The translations under genes were made by a program, and so were the position numbers. The notes under the pieces were generated by a model that saw only the letters and a list, made by a program, of their open reading frames with translations, was not told the DNA's origin and searched no databases. From Acidobacteriota bacterium (GTDB lineage Bacteria; Acidobacteriota; Vicinamibacteria; Vicinamibacterales; UBA823), in the NCBI GenBank assembly GCA_003509065.1, contig DODG01000205.1, positions 1-19,011 on the forward strand: a stretch of DNA of 19,011 bases, in the 5' to 3' direction. This document shows positions 16,762 to 19,011 of the stretch, piece after piece (the first letter of the stretch is position 1; each line of letters starts with the position of its first letter).

Positions 16762-16801
16762 AACCATCACAATCGGCAACTTGTATCCGTATGTGATGGT
16801 T
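16762..16801. repeat. Perfect 10-bp inverted repeat between rpoD and the tRNA gene
   Basis: AACCATCACA at 16762-16771 and TGTGATGGTT at 16792-16801 are perfect complements, and a further 3-bp stem (CGG/CCG) lies inside after a 2x2 internal loop. The hairpin begins two bases after the rpoD stop. In the rpoD direction the stem is followed by AAGAGAATTC, not a T-run, so it is not a standard intrinsic terminator. On the plus strand a short TTTT overlaps the stem end. It could protect the rpoD mRNA 3' end or mark a processing site before the tRNA. Confidence 0.5.
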
Positions 16802-16803
16802 TT

Positions 16804-18501
16804 CTAGGTCCTTCCTTCTAGGAATGCCTTCAATTTTCTACTTCGAGATGGATGACGCAACTTACGTAGTGCCTTTGCTTCGATCTGACGGATCCGTTCC
16901 CGAGTAACTGCGAAACTTTGACCGACTTCTTCGAGAGTATGTTCGCTACCACTTCCAACACCAAACCGCATCTTAATAACCCGCTCCTCTCGAGGAGTTA
17001 ATGACTTTAAAACGTAATCAGTCTGTTCCTTGAGGTTCACATTAATGACAGCATCAGCAGGTGAGACAACCTGTCGATCTTCAATGAAATCTCCGAGATG
17101 GCTATCTTCTTCCTCTCCAATAGGTGTTTCGAGAGAAATGGGTTCCTGCGCAATCTTTTGTACCTTTCGCACTTTCGAAACCGGCACGTCCATGCGGTCA
17201 GCAATTTCTTCAGAACTTGGCTCCCGACCCAGTTCTTGAACTAATGCTCGCGAAGTTCGAATTAGCTTATTGATTGTTTCAATCATATGCACAGGAATTC
17301 TGATTGTTCTAGCTTGATCAGCGATGGCTCGCGTAATTGCTTGACGGATCCACCATGTGGCATAAGTCGAGAATTTATAGCCTCGTCTATATTCAAACTT
17401 ATCAACGGCCTTCATTAAGCCAATATTACCTTCCTGAATCAAATCGAGAAACTGAAGGCCACGATTCGTATATTTTTTGGCGATCGATACTACAAGTCTC
17501 AAGTTAGCCTCAACTAATTCTTTTTTTGCTACCTCAGCACTCATTTCGCCTCGGTCGATAGTGCCTAGTGTTTGGTCCAGCTGATCGGGTGTGCTCTCAA
17601 GTTCTATCGTCATTTCCCGCATTACCATCTTAACTTCGCGCAAGCGGCGCATGGCAGCCTTGCGATCCTCGTCTTTTAGTCGGCCACGTTTACTCGTGGA
17701 TTTCACCTGACGCTCTAAGCCATCGATTTCTTGCTGGATGCGTTGTACCGCCTGCGCGGATTCTACGATTGGTTCAATCATCCGTTGTTTTACAGGTTCA
17801 GTAAATTCGATGTCTCGAATTAATCGCGATATTTCAATTTTTGCCCGAAGAGATTTCCCTTTTGCGCGACGGTAGCGCGTTTTGTCGCGTTTCAAGATTG
17901 TTTTCAACTTGGCATCGCGCCTCATTACATCGGTTCTGGCTTTGCGCACGGTGTTAATTTGCTTGAGGACTTGTCGAGTCCTGCTCGCAAGGCGATCATC
18001 GGTCACTTCCTCTTCTTTAAATATAACGAGGTCCTTAATGCCGATGGCATTTTGCTTCAACTGTTCTCCCATGTGAATTATGTGCTTTGCTACGGTAGGT
18101 GTACGGGAAATTGATTTCATTACCATCAGTTTCCCACGCTCCATTCGCTTTGCAATTGCGACTTCACCTTCTCGTGTTAACAGTGGAACTGTCCCCATCT
18201 CCCTTAGATACATCCGAACCGGATCGTTAGTTTTGTCGAGTGTTCCAGGAGTTAGGTCAAGTTCAACCTGATCTCGACCTTCATCTGGTCGGCTGAAGGG
18301 CTTTTCTTCACGACCTTTTTGGTCTGCGTCGATAACTTCAATGCCGGCGCTATTGAAAAGGGCGAACAATTCGTCCAATTCATCGGACGATGTGACATCA
18401 GCTGGAAGCAATTCATTCACTTCGTCATAAAGCAGAAATCCCTTTTCCTTACCTACTGCAATGAGCTGCCTAATTTCGTCGTATTTTTCTTCAATAGCCA
18501 A
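16804..18501 (-). CDS. rpoD: Primary RNA polymerase sigma factor RpoD (sigma-70)
   Basis: This is the housekeeping sigma factor that directs RNA polymerase to most promoters. With the chosen start it has 565 residues. The N-terminal part ([23 protein letters not shown], then [11 protein letters not shown]) is region 1.1. Region 1.2 follows ([21 protein letters not shown]). A charged helical spacer precedes region 2, which begins around residue 340; [17 protein letters not shown] starts at 353 and runs on to [11 protein letters not shown]. Region 4.2 at the end holds the helix-turn-helix [26 protein letters not shown]. The frame is open to a GTG at 18519. However, GAGAGGAGA on the minus strand (18505-18513) lies just upstream of a TTG at 18501, with ideal spacing, so I take TTG as the start. 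dnaG lies 42 nt upstream, the classic macromolecular-synthesis arrangement. Confidence 0.97.
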   Translation of the reverse strand: MAIEEKYDEIRQLIAVGKEKGFLLYDEVNELLPADVTSSDELDELFALFNSAGIEVIDADQKGREEKPFSRPDEGRDQVELDLTPGTLDKTNDPVRMYLREMGTVPLLTREGEVAIAKRMERGKLMVMKSISRTPTVAKHIIHMGEQLKQNAIGIKDLVIFKEEEVTDDRLASRTRQVLKQINTVRKARTDVMRRDAKLKTILKRDKTRYRRAKGKSLRAKIEISRLIRDIEFTEPVKQRMIEPIVESAQAVQRIQQEIDGLERQVKSTSKRGRLKDEDRKAAMRRLREVKMVMREMTIELESTPDQLDQTLGTIDRGEMSAEVAKKELVEANLRLVVSIAKKYTNRGLQFLDLIQEGNIGLMKAVDKFEYRRGYKFSTYATWWIRQAITRAIADQARTIRIPVHMIETINKLIRTSRALVQELGREPSSEEIADRMDVPVSKVRKVQKIAQEPISLETPIGEEEDSHLGDFIEDRQVVSPADAVINVNLKEQTDYVLKSLTPREERVIKMRFGVGSGSEHTLEEVGQSFAVTRERIRQIEAKALRKLRHPSRSRKLKAFLEGRT

Positions 18502-18504
18502 CGG

Positions 18505-18513
18505 TTTCTCCTC
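18505..18513 (-). promoter_or_regulatory. Ribosome-binding site that decides the rpoD start
   Basis: The minus strand reads GAGAGGAGA here, a strong Shine-Dalgarno core ending a few bases before the TTG at 18501. If translation began at the in-frame GTG (18519), this sequence would lie inside the coding region and that GTG would have only GGTGA-type text upstream. The spacing favours a TTG start. Confidence 0.65.
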
Positions 18514-18543
18514 TCTCACCTATCTATGTCTGATCTAAAGAAC

Positions 18544-19011
18544 TCAGGGAGTTAAAGTTTCGATGAGCGACAGCAGATCTTTTTTTCGTTGCCAGAGTAC
18601 GTCTATCTGGGCCAGGTCTTCCGCTGTGCCGTGCTCTTGTAATTTATCTATTTCTTCCTGTAATAAAGCTCCTTCGCGTGTATACCTTTGGCGCTTAAGG
18701 GTTCGAGCGCAGTCAGTGGCATGAGCTGGAGCGTCTGTTTCCTCTACTATCGTTGAAACGACCGATTTCTCTTCTTGGCTTAAGCGTTCCATGAAAGCTG
18801 CAGGAACGTCTTTTGCTGGCCACCCATGAAATGACCGAGCGCCGAGAAGCAGTGCGCCCGTAACGAGACCTTCAACATCCCTGTCATCCAGCCCGGAAAG
18901 TGCTTCGAGTGCCGTTTCTGGTTCATGCACAATCGCCCATATTAACCCTTTTTCCGCCGTTCGGACTGCAGGTTGATAAGGTACAGCTTGCTCTTCAACA
19001 CTAGTGCGTCG
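18544..19011 (-). CDS. dnaG: DNA primase DnaG, C-terminal part (partial)
   Basis: The frame is open from the right edge of the window to a TGA at 18544-18546, giving the last 155 residues; the zinc-binding and catalytic TOPRIM parts lie outside. The segment is helical and charged. KGLIWAIVHEPETALEAL followed by acidic and hydrophobic helices, and a final helical hairpin (LLQEEIDKLQ, DLAQIDVLWQRKKDLLSLIE), resembles the DnaG C-terminal domain that binds the DnaB helicase. Its identity rests on this pattern and on the position immediately upstream of rpoD; the conserved domains that would prove it are not visible. Confidence 0.82.
   Translation of the reverse strand, partial: RRTSVEEQAVPYQPAVRTAEKGLIWAIVHEPETALEALSGLDDRDVEGLVTGALLLGARSFHGWPAKDVPAAFMERLSQEEKSVVSTIVEETDAPAHATDCARTLKRQRYTREGALLQEEIDKLQEHGTAEDLAQIDVLWQRKKDLLSLIETLTP

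Noticed and set aside
16591..16779. 62-codon minus-strand ORF across the tRNA
   Set aside because: Its protein text (QRSEPPAHNRSVPGSNPGGP) is the familiar artefact of translating a tRNA gene.

Overview
The window is a bacterial chromosome segment. On the plus strand it carries most of a division and cell wall (dcw) cluster. On the minus strand, converging on it, is a housekeeping block headed by dnaG and rpoD. The wall pathway is meso-diaminopimelate type, judged from the DNPR motif of MurE. The truncated FtsI at the left edge ends in a PASTA-like repeat. The base composition looks moderate, near 50% GC by eye. A Gram-negative-type dcw order with a PASTA-bearing FtsI and a TIGR03960-like radical SAM gene after ftsZ would suit Acidobacteriota or a deltaproteobacterial-like lineage. 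That placement is inference only; no 16S rRNA or other marker is present.

Plus strand, 1-14823: ftsI (3' end), murE, murF, mraY, murD, ftsW, murG, murC, ftsQ, ftsA, ftsZ, then a radical SAM gene. The first five are very tightly packed (ATGA overlap, 7-nt gap, TAATG overlap, 7-nt gap), which points to one operon. Together they build the UDP-MurNAc-pentapeptide (MurC, MurE, MurD, MurF), load it on undecaprenyl phosphate (MraY), complete lipid II (MurG), polymerise and cross-link it at the septum (FtsW with FtsI), and organise the division ring (FtsQ, FtsA, FtsZ). murB and ddl, often found between murC and ftsQ, are not here.

The compact layout is broken between murD and ftsW by a 135-bp element with near-perfect 30-nt terminal inverted repeats. 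One arm supplies the last codons and the stop of murD.

Minus strand, 19011-14837, in transcription order: dnaG (3' end), rpoD, a CAT-anticodon tRNA, a coiled-coil zinc-ribbon protein, an RNase HI family gene and acpS. acpS converges on the radical SAM gene with only 13 bp between them.

There is no gene-free stretch above 300 bases. The longest are 5590-5793 (inverted-repeat element plus a small hairpin), 12868-13080 (after ftsZ, no clear terminator or promoter) and 16443-16673 (between the tRNA and the zinc-ribbon gene, no clear gene).

The observations most worth a second look are the inverted-repeat element fused to the end of murD, and the FtsZ C-terminus. FtsZ lacks the usual conserved C-terminal peptide, but a VPA-containing sequence resembling it lies in frame just past the TGA stop.
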